From positions 62,001 to 126,000 of the forward strand of contig CAMDCN010000009.1 of assembly GCA_945890485.1 (NCBI GenBank): a stretch of 64,000 nt of DNA, written 5' to 3'. This stretch comes from Candidatus Sulfopaludibacter sp. SbA3. Its GTDB lineage: Bacteria > Acidobacteriota > Terriglobia > Bryobacterales > Bryobacteraceae. Below are positions 17,519 through 26,083 of this stretch, piece by piece. The notes below the pieces were generated by a model. The model was not told where the DNA came from. It worked only from the letters and a program-made list of their open reading frames with translations, and ran no database searches. Each line of letters begins with the position of its first letter. Position 1 is the first letter of the stretch. Position numbers and translations under genes: made by a program.

Positions 17519-18871
17519 ATGAGCTGGAGCTATCTGGAAGATGCAAGCGGCGCGAAGGGTCACGCCGATCGGATTTGTGTGCCGGGCGATGAGGCGGAGT
17601 TGTTGGCGGCTTTGGCGGAGGCCAAGGCAGCAGGCGCCCCAGTGACGATCGCCGGGGGCGGGAGCGGACTGACGGGAGGCCGGGTGCCTTCGAGCGGCTG
17701 GCTGATCTCGATGGAGAAATTCCGGCGCCTGGAGATTGGGGCGGGGAAGGCTACCGTAGGCGCAGGGGTGACGCTGCAGGATCTGCATGCGGCGGCGAAG
17801 GCGTCGGGGCAGTTTTATCCGCCGGATCCGACGGAGACGATGGCGTTTCTGGGTGGGACGATTGCTTGTAACTCGTCGGGTTCGCGGAGCTTCCTGTATG
17901 GCGCGACGCGGCGCTGGATCGAACGTCTGCGGGTGGCGTTGGTGGACGGGACCGTGGTCGACGTGCGGCGGGGCGAGACGATTGATTTCGAGGTGCCGGA
18001 GATTCCGCAGCCGCCGACGAAAAAGCATTCGGCGGGGTATGCGCTGCGGCCGGGGATGGACTGGATCGACCTGTTTATCGGGTCGGAGGGGACGCTGGGA
18101 ATCGTGATGGAGGCGGAGGTGAAGCTGCTGCCGAATCCGAAGGAGTTGCTGAACGGGATCGTGTTTTTCCCGTCGGACGAGGCGGCGCTGGATGCGCTGG
18201 ACGCTTGGCGGAGCGTGCCCGGATTGCGGATGCTTGAGTACGTGGACGACCCGGCGCTGCGGATGATTGAGCAGCGGTATCCGGACCTGCCGCCGACGGC
18301 GATGGCGGCTTTGATTGTGGAACAGATTGTGGAGTCCGAGGACGATTTGGACGCCTGGTTTGAGCGGCTGGAGGAGCGCGGCGCGCTGACGGAGCAGAGC
18401 TGGTTCGGATCGTCGGACTATGACCGGGAACGGTTCCGGAAGTTCCGGCATGCGCTGCCGGAGACGTCGCTCGCGATTACGCAACGGAACGGGTTCCCGT
18501 CGTTGGGGACCGATTTTTCAGTTCCGGTGGAGAAGAACCGGGAGATGATGGCGAACTACCGGGCGCATATGGACGCGATTATGCCGGGGCACTACTGTAT
18601 CTTCGGGCATATGGGAGACGGGCATCCGCACGTGAACATGCTGCCGGCCTCGCAAGCGGAGTTTGATGCGGGGATGGAGGCTTTAGCTGTGTTCGCGCGG
18701 CAGGCGGCGGCGCTGGGCGGCAGCGTGGCGGCCGAGCACGGGCTGGGGAAGAAGAAGGCCCGGTTCTTGCCGATTCAGTACTCGGCGGAGCAGATTGAGG
18801 CGATGAAGGCCGTGAAGCGGCGCTTCGATCCGGAGTGGCGGCTGGGGCAGGGAACGCTGTTCTTACAGTAA
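17519..18871 (+). CDS. FAD-binding oxidoreductase, GlcD-like
   Basis: A 450-residue cytoplasmic flavoprotein of the FAD_binding_4/FAD-oxidase C family (glycolate oxidase GlcD, D-lactate dehydrogenase, alkylglycerone-phosphate synthase). The FAD-binding half shows VTIAGGGSGLTGGRVP (about 41-56), PPDPTETMAFLGGTIACNSSGSRSFLYG and IGSEGTLGIVMEAEVKLLPNP. The C-terminal half shows HMGDGHPHVNM and AEHGLGKKKARFLP, which supply histidines typical of the 2-hydroxyacid site. It would oxidise a 2-hydroxyacid to a 2-oxoacid and pass electrons on; the exact substrate cannot be told. It lacks a GlcF iron-sulfur partner nearby. The 3' end overlaps that of a convergent gene by 9 bases. Confidence 0.85.
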   Translation: MSWSYLEDASGAKGHADRICVPGDEAELLAALAEAKAAGAPVTIAGGGSGLTGGRVPSSGWLISMEKFRRLEIGAGKATVGAGVTLQDLHAAAKASGQFYPPDPTETMAFLGGTIACNSSGSRSFLYGATRRWIERLRVALVDGTVVDVRRGETIDFEVPEIPQPPTKKHSAGYALRPGMDWIDLFIGSEGTLGIVMEAEVKLLPNPKELLNGIVFFPSDEAALDALDAWRSVPGLRMLEYVDDPALRMIEQRYPDLPPTAMAALIVEQIVESEDDLDAWFERLEERGALTEQSWFGSSDYDRERFRKFRHALPETSLAITQRNGFPSLGTDFSVPVEKNREMMANYRAHMDAIMPGHYCIFGHMGDGHPHVNMLPASQAEFDAGMEALAVFARQAAALGGSVAAEHGLGKKKARFLPIQYSAEQIEAMKAVKRRFDPEWRLGQGTLFLQ

Positions 18872-19828
18872 TTCGCCGGAGGCGCGGAGGAGCGTTTCCT
18901 GGAGGAGTATCTCGTGGTCGTAAGTTGGCGTTAGTGGCGTGTTGGTTTGGAGGGAGCGGGCCATTTCCGCGAAGTCGCCGACGAAGCGGGGCTGCGGCGG
19001 CAGCGTGACGTCTTGCCAGCCGGCGCGATAAGGGCCCGCGGCTTTCCGCAGGTGAACGCTCATAGTGGGTGGGTTGCGCTCCGGATGGATGACGAAGCTG
19101 CCGTCTTCACCGAGGACTTCGAAGGAACGATGGGCGCCGGAGCCGGCCATGCGGTCCGAGACGGTGAGGACGGCGAGGGCGCGGTCGAATTCGAGCACGG
19201 CTACGGTGTTGTCGGCGAGCTTGTCGGCGAACTTACTATGATGGCGTAAGAAGGGCTTGACGGACTTAGGCCGGCCGAGCAGGTCGATGACACGGTCGAC
19301 CATGTGGCCGCCGAGCTCGAACATGCCGCCGCCGGGGAAGCGGGCTTCGGCGAGGCGCTGGGCGGGGGAGCGGTCGGCGTTCATGGTGGCGCGGACCATG
19401 AAGACGTCGCCGAGCCAGCCGCGGCGGGCGGCGTCGAGAGCGGCGTTGATGCCGGCGTGCCAGCGCCAGACGTAGCCGGTTTGGAGGCGGAGATTTTTCT
19501 GGCGCGCCTGCTCGACGAGGTCGCGAAAGGGTGGCAGTTTATCGCCGGGGGGCTTTTCGAGATGGAGGTGTTTGCCGGCGGCAATGACCTTGCGGCCCTG
19601 GGCGATGGCAATATCGATGGGGCATTCGACGACGATGAGCTGGACGGAGGGGTCCTTGAGGAGCGCGGGGTCGTCGTGGCCGGTTACGCCGACGAGTTGA
19701 TACGCGGGGGAGTCCTTGATGACTTTCAGTTTGCCGGAAAAGTGGCTGTGTTCCTCGCCAAGGAAGCCGACGCGGATGGGCGGAGGCGCCGGGGCGAGGG
19801 CCAGAGCGAGAAGGTCGCGGCGGCGCAT
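18863..19828 (-). CDS. Gfo/Idh/MocA family oxidoreductase
   Basis: A 321-residue protein with a short Arg-rich hydrophobic leader (MRRRDLLALALAPAPPP) followed by a Rossmann fold. The usual glycine motif is altered: RVGFLGEEHSHF instead of GxGxxG. The family EKP motif is present (HLHLEKPPGDKLPP), as is the substrate-domain segment GGGMFELGGHMVDRVIDLLG. Such proteins are NAD(P)-dependent dehydrogenases of sugars and inositols; the leader suggests export in a bound-cofactor form, as reported for some Gfo/Idh members. It follows the NHL gene by one base and is probably co-translated with it. Confidence 0.8.
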   Translation of the reverse strand: MRRRDLLALALAPAPPPIRVGFLGEEHSHFSGKLKVIKDSPAYQLVGVTGHDDPALLKDPSVQLIVVECPIDIAIAQGRKVIAAGKHLHLEKPPGDKLPPFRDLVEQARQKNLRLQTGYVWRWHAGINAALDAARRGWLGDVFMVRATMNADRSPAQRLAEARFPGGGMFELGGHMVDRVIDLLGRPKSVKPFLRHHSKFADKLADNTVAVLEFDRALAVLTVSDRMAGSGAHRSFEVLGEDGSFVIHPERNPPTMSVHLRKAAGPYRAGWQDVTLPPQPRFVGDFAEMARSLQTNTPLTPTYDHEILLQETLLRASGELL

Positions 19829-19829
19829 G

Positions 19830-20729
19830 TTAATTTTGCCAGGCGAACTTCTGAACGCGCCAGTTTTTGATTTCGGCGACGTAGAGGGAGCCTTGGGAGT
19901 CGATGGCCATGTGGTGGATGTAGTCGAAGCGGCCGGGGATTTTGCCGTACTGGCCGTAGGAGCCGACGACCTGGCCTTCGCGATTCACTTTCACGATGCG
20001 GTTGTTGTAGCCGTCGCAAATGTACATCATGCCGTCCTTGGCGCTATAGGCGAGGCCCCAGGGGGAGCCGACTTTGTCCCAGGTCTCGACCAGTTTGCCG
20101 GAGCCGTCGAAGATCTGGACGCGGCGATTTTCGCGGTCGGCCACGTAGATGCGGCCCTTCTCATCGATGGCGACGTCGTGAGCGATGTCGAACTCGCCGG
20201 GAGCCTTGCCGCGAACGCCGCCGATGTGCATCACGTATTCGCCGTCCTTGTTGAATTTGACGACGCGGGAGTTTTCATAGCCATCGGAGACGAGGAAGTC
20301 GCCGTTGGGGAAGAAGGAGATCCCGGTGGGCTTGTTGAAAGCGTCCTTGGAGGTGTTGTTGCCGGGGCTGCCGCCGGCGTTGCCGATTTGCATGAGCAGG
20401 CGGCCGTCCGGGGAGAACTTTTTGACGGAGTTGCTGGCGACGTCGACGGTCCAGACGTTGCCATCGGGATCGATTTTGATGCCGTGGGAGGACTTGATGG
20501 GGGCGTTGGCCCAGGAGGCGAGGAGCTTGCCGGAGCGGTCGAATTTCAGGACGGGGGACTGGCCGCGATGGAAAACCCAGACATTATCGTCCTTGTCGAC
20601 GGCGACGCCAGAGCATTCGCCGAGGTAGGCTCCAGGGGGCAGTTTGGCCCAGTCGGCGACGAGCTTAACGGGGAGGGTTTGAGCGCCGGCGAAGGCGAGA
20701 GTGAACAAGAGTCCGAGGCAGGGTTTCAT
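19830..20729 (-). CDS. Secreted NHL-repeat beta-propeller protein
   Basis: A 299-residue secreted protein (signal MKPCLGLLFTLAFAGAQT) built from about six NHL-type blades, seen as repeats of the kind GVAVDKDDNVWVF, GIKIDPDGNVWTVD, GISFFPNGDFLVSDGYENSRVVKF, DVAIDEKGRIYVADRENRRVQIF, and HHMAIDSQGSLYVAEIKNWRVQKF. The fold resembles peptidyl-alpha-hydroxyglycine amidating lyase and other six-bladed propellers, but catalytic residues cannot be assigned confidently. It probably acts as a secreted binding or hydrolytic scaffold. It heads a two-gene operon with the Gfo/Idh oxidoreductase. Confidence 0.82.
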   Translation of the reverse strand: MKPCLGLLFTLAFAGAQTLPVKLVADWAKLPPGAYLGECSGVAVDKDDNVWVFHRGQSPVLKFDRSGKLLASWANAPIKSSHGIKIDPDGNVWTVDVASNSVKKFSPDGRLLMQIGNAGGSPGNNTSKDAFNKPTGISFFPNGDFLVSDGYENSRVVKFNKDGEYVMHIGGVRGKAPGEFDIAHDVAIDEKGRIYVADRENRRVQIFDGSGKLVETWDKVGSPWGLAYSAKDGMMYICDGYNNRIVKVNREGQVVGSYGQYGKIPGRFDYIHHMAIDSQGSLYVAEIKNWRVQKFAWQN

Positions 20730-20823
20730 CGCGAAGCTTAGATAGATAAAGACAGGCTACGCTGCTGCCGCGAAGATGGCAAGCGCGAAGGGTCAAAGAG
20801 TAGCTAAGCGAGTGGCGATGGTG

Positions 20824-21462
20824 CTACTCGGGTTCGGCGGCGGTCCACTCTTTTTCGAGCATGCGGGAGTATTCGCCGGAGGCGTAGAGATCGAAATCGA
20901 ACTCGGTCGAGCGGACCTGGGCATGCGGAGCGAGCGAGAGATAGCAGGAGTACAGGTGGTCGGCGTACCGGTAGTAGTTGCGGATGAAATCGTCGGCGAG
21001 CTCAGTGCGAACGGGTACTTCACCAAAAACGCTGTTGAGGCCGAGGGCGCGCGAAAAGATGGCGCGGTAGTCGGCGACGCCCCATTTCCGGAGCTTGGTC
21101 TTAACGGCTTCGGGCGGATCGTCGACGAGGAGAGACGCGAAGCTTTGCGCCTTGACATTGCGGAGTTGCAGGGACTCTTCCCGGTCCACCAGATCCATGC
21201 ACTGGTCTATCCAACGCAGCAGATCCTTCCCGACATAGAAGAGCATCCGGATTTCGCAATAGCGGCCATCGAGGAGCTTCCGGTCGAGTTCGTCGACCGT
21301 GAACTCGTTGTTTGGCAGCAACCCCTGCAGCATCATGCTGGCGCGGGAGCTTTCCACTAACCGGTTCGGTCCGTTGGAATCCGAGAACGGGTGAAGAATC
21401 AGCGGCGGCATTTTCCAATGCTGCCCACTCGGGGTCGACGAGATGGCGGCGAGTTCAGACAC
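20824..21462 (-). CDS. Hypothetical protein
   Basis: A 212-residue soluble protein of normal composition starting from GTG at 21462. It has no signal peptide and no motif I recognise. Segments such as RKLLDGRYCEIRMLFYVGKDLLRWIDQCMDLV and ADDFIRNYYRYADHLYSCYLSL look helical and well ordered. It stands alone between the NHL operon and the M28 peptidase gene, all on the minus strand. The coding call rests on the long open frame, balanced composition and lack of a better candidate on the opposite strand. Confidence 0.6.
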   Translation of the reverse strand: MSELAAISSTPSGQHWKMPPLILHPFSDSNGPNRLVESSRASMMLQGLLPNNEFTVDELDRKLLDGRYCEIRMLFYVGKDLLRWIDQCMDLVDREESLQLRNVKAQSFASLLVDDPPEAVKTKLRKWGVADYRAIFSRALGLNSVFGEVPVRTELADDFIRNYYRYADHLYSCYLSLAPHAQVRSTEFDFDLYASGEYSRMLEKEWTAAEPE

Positions 21463-21529
21463 GATAAATCGGGTATTCCTTCTTTCTCAGTCTAATCGGC
21501 AGCTAAGTGCGATTGTATTAGGGAGACCC

Positions 21530-23317
21530 TTATTTTCTGGCTGTTAACAGTACTTTGACGGTGAGAGTTTGCCCGTTGCGAAGCACTTTGACTTCGACTT
21601 CGTCGCCGGGTTTCTTCTGGCGGAGGAGAACGGTGAAGTCCATGAGGTTGCCGACGTCTTTGCCGTCGAAACTGATCATGATGTCACCGGCTTTGAGGCC
21701 AGCGGCCGCGGCGGGGGTGCCGTCCCGGACATCGGCGAAGCGGACGCCTTTGGGCGGCTCGGCGAAGTCGGGAATGGATCCGAAGTTGGGTCCGTAGCCG
21801 CTCGACCCGCTGACGGAGCCGACGGTACCGGTGTGGGCGCTCTGAGGCGGCAGGACGCGGACGTACTGGGGCTTTTCTTCGGCGAGGAGCTTGCCGGCCA
21901 CGTTGCCGACGTAGCTGAGGAGCTTAACGGCGTCGGCGGTGTTGATTTTGTCCCAGGTATCGGTTGGCTTGTGGTAGTCGGCGTGGAGGCCGGAGAAGAA
22001 GAAGAGGACCGGCACCTGCTTGGTCGTGAAGCTGGTGTGGTCGCTGGAGCCGTAGCCGGCGGTTTCCGACATGTCGAACTTCAGGCCGTGGTCGGGGGTG
22101 GTTTCGAGGAGTTTCTTGAGGGTGGTGCCGGTGCCGCTGCCGCCGACGAAGACGCGGCTGTCCTTGACGCGGCCGATCATATCCATATTGATCATGGCGA
22201 CGGCCTTTTCGAGTGGTAGCTGGGGGTTGTTGACGAAGAAGCTGGAGCCGAGGAGGCCGAGTTCTTCCCCGGCGAAGGTCATAAATAAGATGCCGCGCTT
22301 GCGGTTGGAAACCGCGCTGAACTGCTTGGCGAGTTCGATGACGCCGGCGGTGCCGCTGGCGTTGTCGTCGGCGCCGAAGTGGGGTTTGCCGGCGGAGTTG
22401 GGCGCCATGGAGAACTGCTGGCCGAGGCCGAGGTGGTCGTAGTGGGCGCCGACGACGAGGAATTCGTCGGTTTGGCCGGGCAGGTAGCCGACGACGTTGC
22501 GGACTTGGCGCACTTCGCGGGAGAGATCGGCGCGGAGGGCGACGGTGACGTTCGGGAGAGCCTGAGAGCGCGGTTTGAGGTCGGCGTCGATGCCGGAGTG
22601 GAGTTCGCGGAGCTTGAGGCCGGCGGCTTCGAGGAGCTTTTCTCCTTCTTCGCCGTCGAGCATGAGGGCCGGGATGCCGGCGTTGGCGGGACCGGCGTTC
22701 TTGGCGAACTTTTCGACTTCGCCGTAGCCGGAGGAGAGGACATCCGAGAGGATGATGGCGGCCTTCGCTCCGTGGAGCTTGGCATTGGTGACCTTGGAAT
22801 CGAACTGGGCGTGGCGGGTATAGACGCGGCCGTTGAAGGTGGCTTTGTCGTCGGTCTCCTGGGGTTCGCGGCGGAACATGACGACGACTTTGTCGCGGAC
22901 GTCGATACCGGCGTAGTCGTCGTAGTTGTATTCGGGAGCGGAGATGCCGTAGCCGACGAAGACCGCTTCGCCGGAGTACTCGCCGGAGCCGGACATGTTC
23001 AGCGGGACGAAATCCTGGTTGAACTTCAGGGGGAGCTTCTTGCCCTGGAGGGAGAGGACCATGCGGTTTTTGCCGCCGAGCTTGGCTTCTGTCGTGACGG
23101 GAAAGCGTTGGAAATACGACCCGGCGACGGGTTGGAGGCCGGCGGCCTTGAACTCGCGGGCGATATAGTCGGCGGCTTGGTCGAGTTCGGGGGTGCCGGT
23201 GCCGCGCCCTTTGAGCTTGTCGGAGGCGAGGAACTTGATGTGGGAAAGGTAGGCTTCTTCAGCGGGAGGGGCGGCCGCGAGGAGAGCGGCACAAAGAGTA
23301 AAGAGAAGGATTCGCAT
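21530..23317 (-). CDS. M28 family zinc peptidase with PA and PDZ domains
   Basis: A 595-residue secreted peptidase. Signal peptide (1-16), a protease-associated domain (about 115-250), an M28 catalytic domain and a C-terminal PDZ domain (about 520-595: PAAAAGLKAGDIMISFDGKDV). The two-zinc site is complete: H292 (AHYDHLG), D318 (GADDNASG), E351/E352 (GEELGLLGS), D379 (INMDMIG) and H449 (HADYHKPTD). Members are aminopeptidases that trim peptides outside the cell or in the periplasm. The gene lies 7 bases behind the DsbA-like gene, so the two are probably co-expressed; that partner may assist disulfide formation of secreted enzymes. Confidence 0.9.
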   Translation of the reverse strand: MRILLFTLCAALLAAAPPAEEAYLSHIKFLASDKLKGRGTGTPELDQAADYIAREFKAAGLQPVAGSYFQRFPVTTEAKLGGKNRMVLSLQGKKLPLKFNQDFVPLNMSGSGEYSGEAVFVGYGISAPEYNYDDYAGIDVRDKVVVMFRREPQETDDKATFNGRVYTRHAQFDSKVTNAKLHGAKAAIILSDVLSSGYGEVEKFAKNAGPANAGIPALMLDGEEGEKLLEAAGLKLRELHSGIDADLKPRSQALPNVTVALRADLSREVRQVRNVVGYLPGQTDEFLVVGAHYDHLGLGQQFSMAPNSAGKPHFGADDNASGTAGVIELAKQFSAVSNRKRGILFMTFAGEELGLLGSSFFVNNPQLPLEKAVAMINMDMIGRVKDSRVFVGGSGTGTTLKKLLETTPDHGLKFDMSETAGYGSSDHTSFTTKQVPVLFFFSGLHADYHKPTDTWDKINTADAVKLLSYVGNVAGKLLAEEKPQYVRVLPPQSAHTGTVGSVSGSSGYGPNFGSIPDFAEPPKGVRFADVRDGTPAAAAGLKAGDIMISFDGKDVGNLMDFTVLLRQKKPGDEVEVKVLRNGQTLTVKVLLTARK

Positions 23318-23324
23318 GGGGGGA

Positions 23325-24242
23325 CTAGTTGAGGGGGGACGGGAGCTTCAATTCGCAGCCGCAGTTCTCGCCCGCGTTCTTGGCGGTCTTCTGATACTCG
23401 ATTTCGAATTCGATGATCTGTTTGAGTTGGTCCCAGCTTACGCTGCCGGAGAGGCGGCGGCCGTTGACGAAGACGGTGGGGGTGGAGTTGATTTCGAGGG
23501 CGCGGCCTTCGGCGAAGTTCTTGGTGACTTCGGCTTCGGTGGCTTTGGTATCGAAGCACTTGAGGAAGTCCGGCACGTCGAGCTTGTTTTCGACGGCGAA
23601 GCCTTCGAGCTTGGAGCGGAGGTTTTCGAGGGTCGTCAGTTCCTGGTTGGCGAACATCCAGTCGTGAAAATTCCAGAACTTGTCGGTGTTTTGGCGGTAG
23701 ACGCAGCGGCCGGCGATGGAGGCGGGCTTGGCCCAGTTATGGATCTGTTCGAGGGGGAAATCCTTGAAGTAGACGCGGACTTCCTTGGAGAAGGCCGTGG
23801 TGAGGTTGTCGCGGATCATCTTCGCTTCCTGCTTGCAGTAGGGGCATTGGAAGTCAGAGAAAATGACGACGACGACGGAGCCGCCGGGGGTGCCGTAGCC
23901 GGGCTGGAGATCGGTTTTGAGAAGGTCGAGGTCCTTCTTAAAGGGGTTGTTGGCGGCGTTGAAGACGGTGCCCTGGATGACTTGTTCGCCGCTTTTGGAG
24001 ACGTAGAATTGCTGGGTTTGGCGGGCGGCGCCCATGGAGCCGGTGACGGTGACAGAGAGGAGGCCGTCGATGGGGGAGGGTACGGGGTCGGAGACGGCGA
24101 CGGTGATCTGTTTGGGCCAGACATAGAGGTGGCGGATGTAGGCCTCCATGGTGGGCTTGTCGAGGAACGACTTTTTGGGGGCCGGGGCCGGAGATTGGGC
24201 GAGGGCGAGCGAGGCGAGAGCGAGCGCGAGAAGGGCCTTCAT
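23325..24242 (-). CDS. DsbA-like thioredoxin-fold protein
   Basis: A 305-residue exported protein. The start at 24242 gives a signal peptide (MKALLALALASLALAQ); a longer frame upstream to 24731 is the shadow of a terminase relic and is rejected. An N-terminal domain of about 100 residues precedes a thioredoxin-fold domain with VVVVIFSDFQCPYCKQEA, where C133 and C136 form the active pair, and the cis-proline loop NSTPTVFVNGRRLSG. This matches the DSBA-like thioredoxin_4 group (BdbD/DsbA/DsbG relatives), which make or reshuffle disulfides in exported proteins. It heads a two-gene operon with an M28 peptidase. A perfect TATAAT lies just upstream. Confidence 0.87.
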   Translation of the reverse strand: MKALLALALASLALAQSPAPAPKKSFLDKPTMEAYIRHLYVWPKQITVAVSDPVPSPIDGLLSVTVTGSMGAARQTQQFYVSKSGEQVIQGTVFNAANNPFKKDLDLLKTDLQPGYGTPGGSVVVVIFSDFQCPYCKQEAKMIRDNLTTAFSKEVRVYFKDFPLEQIHNWAKPASIAGRCVYRQNTDKFWNFHDWMFANQELTTLENLRSKLEGFAVENKLDVPDFLKCFDTKATEAEVTKNFAEGRALEINSTPTVFVNGRRLSGSVSWDQLKQIIEFEIEYQKTAKNAGENCGCELKLPSPLN

Positions 24243-24251
24243 TCTAACTTC

Positions 24252-24257
24252 ATTATA
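24252..24257 (-). promoter_or_regulatory. -10 box TATAAT before DsbA-like gene
   Basis: A perfect TATAAT on the minus strand ends 9 bases before the ATG at 24242. The transcript should carry a leader of at most a few bases and no Shine-Dalgarno sequence. It marks 24242 as the true start. Confidence 0.6.
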
Positions 24258-24273
24258 GGGGGATGGCGGAAAG

Positions 24274-24920
24274 TCAGAGCGGTTCGACCTGATCGGTGAG
24301 AAGCATGTCGAGTGCCTCCCGGCTGAAGAGCGCTTCGTCGGCCGCGAGGAATTCGCAGCAGTACTCGCGGCGGTATTGTTGGGGGTTGCGCCGTTCCTGT
24401 TCGGCGAGAAAGCTGGCCGGGATCCGGTGGGGAATCTCGGCCGCGGTGACCCGGACGCGCCGCCAAGGTCCGGAGTCGTCGTGCCAGAGTTCATAGAAGA
24501 AACCCGTGTGGCCTTTGGGCGTGGACATGAGCCAGACGGCGCCGTCCGGCCGGGTGGCCACCATGGGCATGACTGCTTCGAAGATTTCGTCGCCCTTGAA
24601 GAAGGCTGCCTCATCGACGAGGATGAGCGTCGGCGCCGAGAGGCCGCGGACATGATCTGGCACTTCGGAGAGGCCGACGATGCGCGAGCCGTTGGGGAAG
24701 TGAACGGCGAGCTTGCCCCGGCCGCCGCCATGCACTTTGAGGCCGAGCCGGGCGACGAACTCGTAGATTTTGAGGTTGAGTTCGCTCGCCTGGTTTTCGA
24801 CGGGGCCGACGACGACGATGAGCGAACCGGGAAACCAGACGACCGAACCCGGGCTGTAAATCGATGTCCCAGTGGCCTCTTTGGACCTGCGACTTACGCA
24901 TTCTGCCGGCAGACAGCAAC
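24274..24920 (-). pseudogene. Phage terminase large subunit relic
   Basis: The C-terminal part of a Terminase_6-type ATPase is readable to a stop at 24274: SPGSLIVVVGP-like PGSLIVVVGPVENQASEL, FPNGSRIVGLSEVPDHVRG, the Walker B TLILVDEAAFF, the coupling motif LMSTPKGHTGFFYELW, and YRREYCCEF. Upstream, the Walker A region expected as RQSGKS is absent in this frame; a degenerate version (LLSAGRMRKSQVQ) appears in another frame, so the 5' part looks frameshifted and decayed. No portal, capsid or integrase genes are nearby, so this seems an isolated remnant of an old prophage or gene-transfer element. Confidence 0.65.
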
Positions 24921-25079
24921 CGAAGAATCCGCCCCGGAGTAGGAACGAATACTGGGAGACGCTAGCGCGAGAGGGGCTTGTTCACTCGTTGAATGCGCGG
25001 CTTGGCCAACCGGTGGCGGTGAATCCTGCGCAGCGCGTCAGACACTCCGTCTCCCTGTGTCGCTTGCTGGGCGATGTCG

Positions 25080-25105
25080 TATACTGAACCTGATGGTTCA
25101 GTATA
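25080..25105 (+). promoter_or_regulatory. Perfect inverted-repeat operator over the arsR-type start
   Basis: TATACTGAACC (25080-25090) and GGTTCAGTATA (25095-25105) are perfect 11-base arms around the spacer TGAT. The left arm contains a -10 box TATACT (25080-25085) that ends 7 bases before the ATG at 25093, and the start codon itself straddles the spacer and right arm. A dimeric repressor bound here would block both RNA polymerase and initiation. Autoregulation by the ArsR-type protein encoded directly after it is the obvious reading. Confidence 0.75.
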
Positions 25106-25458
25106 GACAAACCCACCTCGACGCTTCGTTCGGCGCGCTGGGGGATTCGACGCGGCGCGGGGTTCTGGAGCAACTCGGGCGTGGAGACGCTTCGATTTCG
25201 GCGCTGGCCGAGAGGTTCCAGATGACTCTCACCGGCATGAAGAAACATGTCGGCGTGTTGGAGCAGGCCGGGTTCGTCACCACCGAAAAGGTCGGGCGGG
25301 TGCGGACCTGCAAGCTGGGGCTGCGCGGGTTGAAAGAAGAAGCCGCCTGGATCGAACGGTATCGCCAGCTCTGGGCCGCTCGCTTCGACGCTCTGGACGT
25401 TGTTGCTCAGGAACTAAAACAAAAGGAGATCGCCCATGGACGAAAGAAGAGAAAGTGA
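25093..25458 (+). CDS. ArsR-family transcriptional regulator
   Basis: A 121-residue winged-helix repressor starting MVQYRQTHLDASFGALGDSTRR. The HTH follows as GVLEQLGRGDASISALAERFQMTLTGMKKHVGVLEQAGFVTTEKVGRVRTCKLG. No metal-binding ELCVCDL motif is present, so it is of the type paired with SRPBCC proteins rather than a metal sensor. The start at 25093 is chosen because the -10 box within the operator would start transcription there; an upstream start at 25057 would lie before the promoter. It overlaps the SRPBCC gene by 23 bases. It probably represses its own two-gene operon through the palindrome at its start. Confidence 0.85.
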   Translation: MVQYRQTHLDASFGALGDSTRRGVLEQLGRGDASISALAERFQMTLTGMKKHVGVLEQAGFVTTEKVGRVRTCKLGLRGLKEEAAWIERYRQLWAARFDALDVVAQELKQKEIAHGRKKRK

Positions 25459-25945
25459 CACCACCCCTCCGCCGAACCGCACGGCCGTGGAGCGGAAGTC
25501 CGAGCGCGAACTCGTCGTCACGCGCACCGTCAACGCACCCGCTCGCCTCGTGTTCGCGGCGTTGACCCAGGCAGAGCTGTTCCGGCGGTGGTGGGTCCCC
25601 CAATCGTATGGGCTGACCCTGCTGGACTGCACCATGGATGTTCGCGTGGGGGGAGAGTATCGCCTGGTGTTTCGCCACGGCGAGGCGACCCTAGAGTTCT
25701 TCGGCACCTACCTGGAAGTAGTCCCGCACTCGCGCCTCGTCTGGACCAACGACGAAGGGGACCAGGGCCAGACGATCACCACGGTGACCTTTACCGAGAC
25801 CGGCGGTAAAACGCTGGTGGTGGTGCATGATCACTATCCTTCAAAAGTAGCGCTTGAGTCCGGATCCTCGGAGGCGATGCCCGAGGCACTCGACCAACTC
25901 GAGGCGCTGCTCGCAAGTTTGGGCGGCGGGGCGGAGGCACAATGA
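25436..25945 (+). CDS. SRPBCC (AHSA1-like) domain protein
   Basis: A 169-residue protein with a START/Bet v1-like fold. The typical order is present: VVTRTVNAPARLVFAALTQAELFRRWWVP, GGEYRLVF, FFGTYLEVVPHSRLVWTNDEG, and a C-terminal helix EAMPEALDQLEALLASL. Such AHSA1-type proteins bind hydrophobic ligands and are commonly encoded behind an ArsR-type repressor, as here. A good ribosome binding site (AAAGGAG) sits inside the upstream gene. The ligand is unknown. It may sense or sequester a small molecule that also relieves the repressor, but that is inference. Confidence 0.85.
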   Translation: MDERRESDTTPPPNRTAVERKSERELVVTRTVNAPARLVFAALTQAELFRRWWVPQSYGLTLLDCTMDVRVGGEYRLVFRHGEATLEFFGTYLEVVPHSRLVWTNDEGDQGQTITTVTFTETGGKTLVVVHDHYPSKVALESGSSEAMPEALDQLEALLASLGGGAEAQ

Positions 25946-26071
25946 TGGGGAGCGGCCGGGGGCTGTTGCTCCGGGGCCGGAGGAAAATGCCCACAGCCCG
26001 AGGGACTCGGGGCCCGGGGCGGGGCGCCTTGCCGGATCGGTCTAAACCGCTCGATGGCCAGGAGTGCGCGA

Positions 26072-26077
26072 TACAAT
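26072..26077 (+). promoter_or_regulatory. -10 box TACAAT for leaderless sulfatase start
   Basis: TACAAT ends 6 bases before the ATG at 26084 and no ribosome binding site is present. It lies downstream of the alternative ATG at 26054 and so supports 26084 as the start. Confidence 0.6.
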
Positions 26078-26083
26078 GCGGCG

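Noticed and set aside
24243-24731. Upstream extension of the DsbA-like gene to a start at 24731
   Set aside because: The extension is Ser/Arg/Pro-rich and lies over the terminase relic in another frame; the signal peptide and TATAAT box place the start at 24242.
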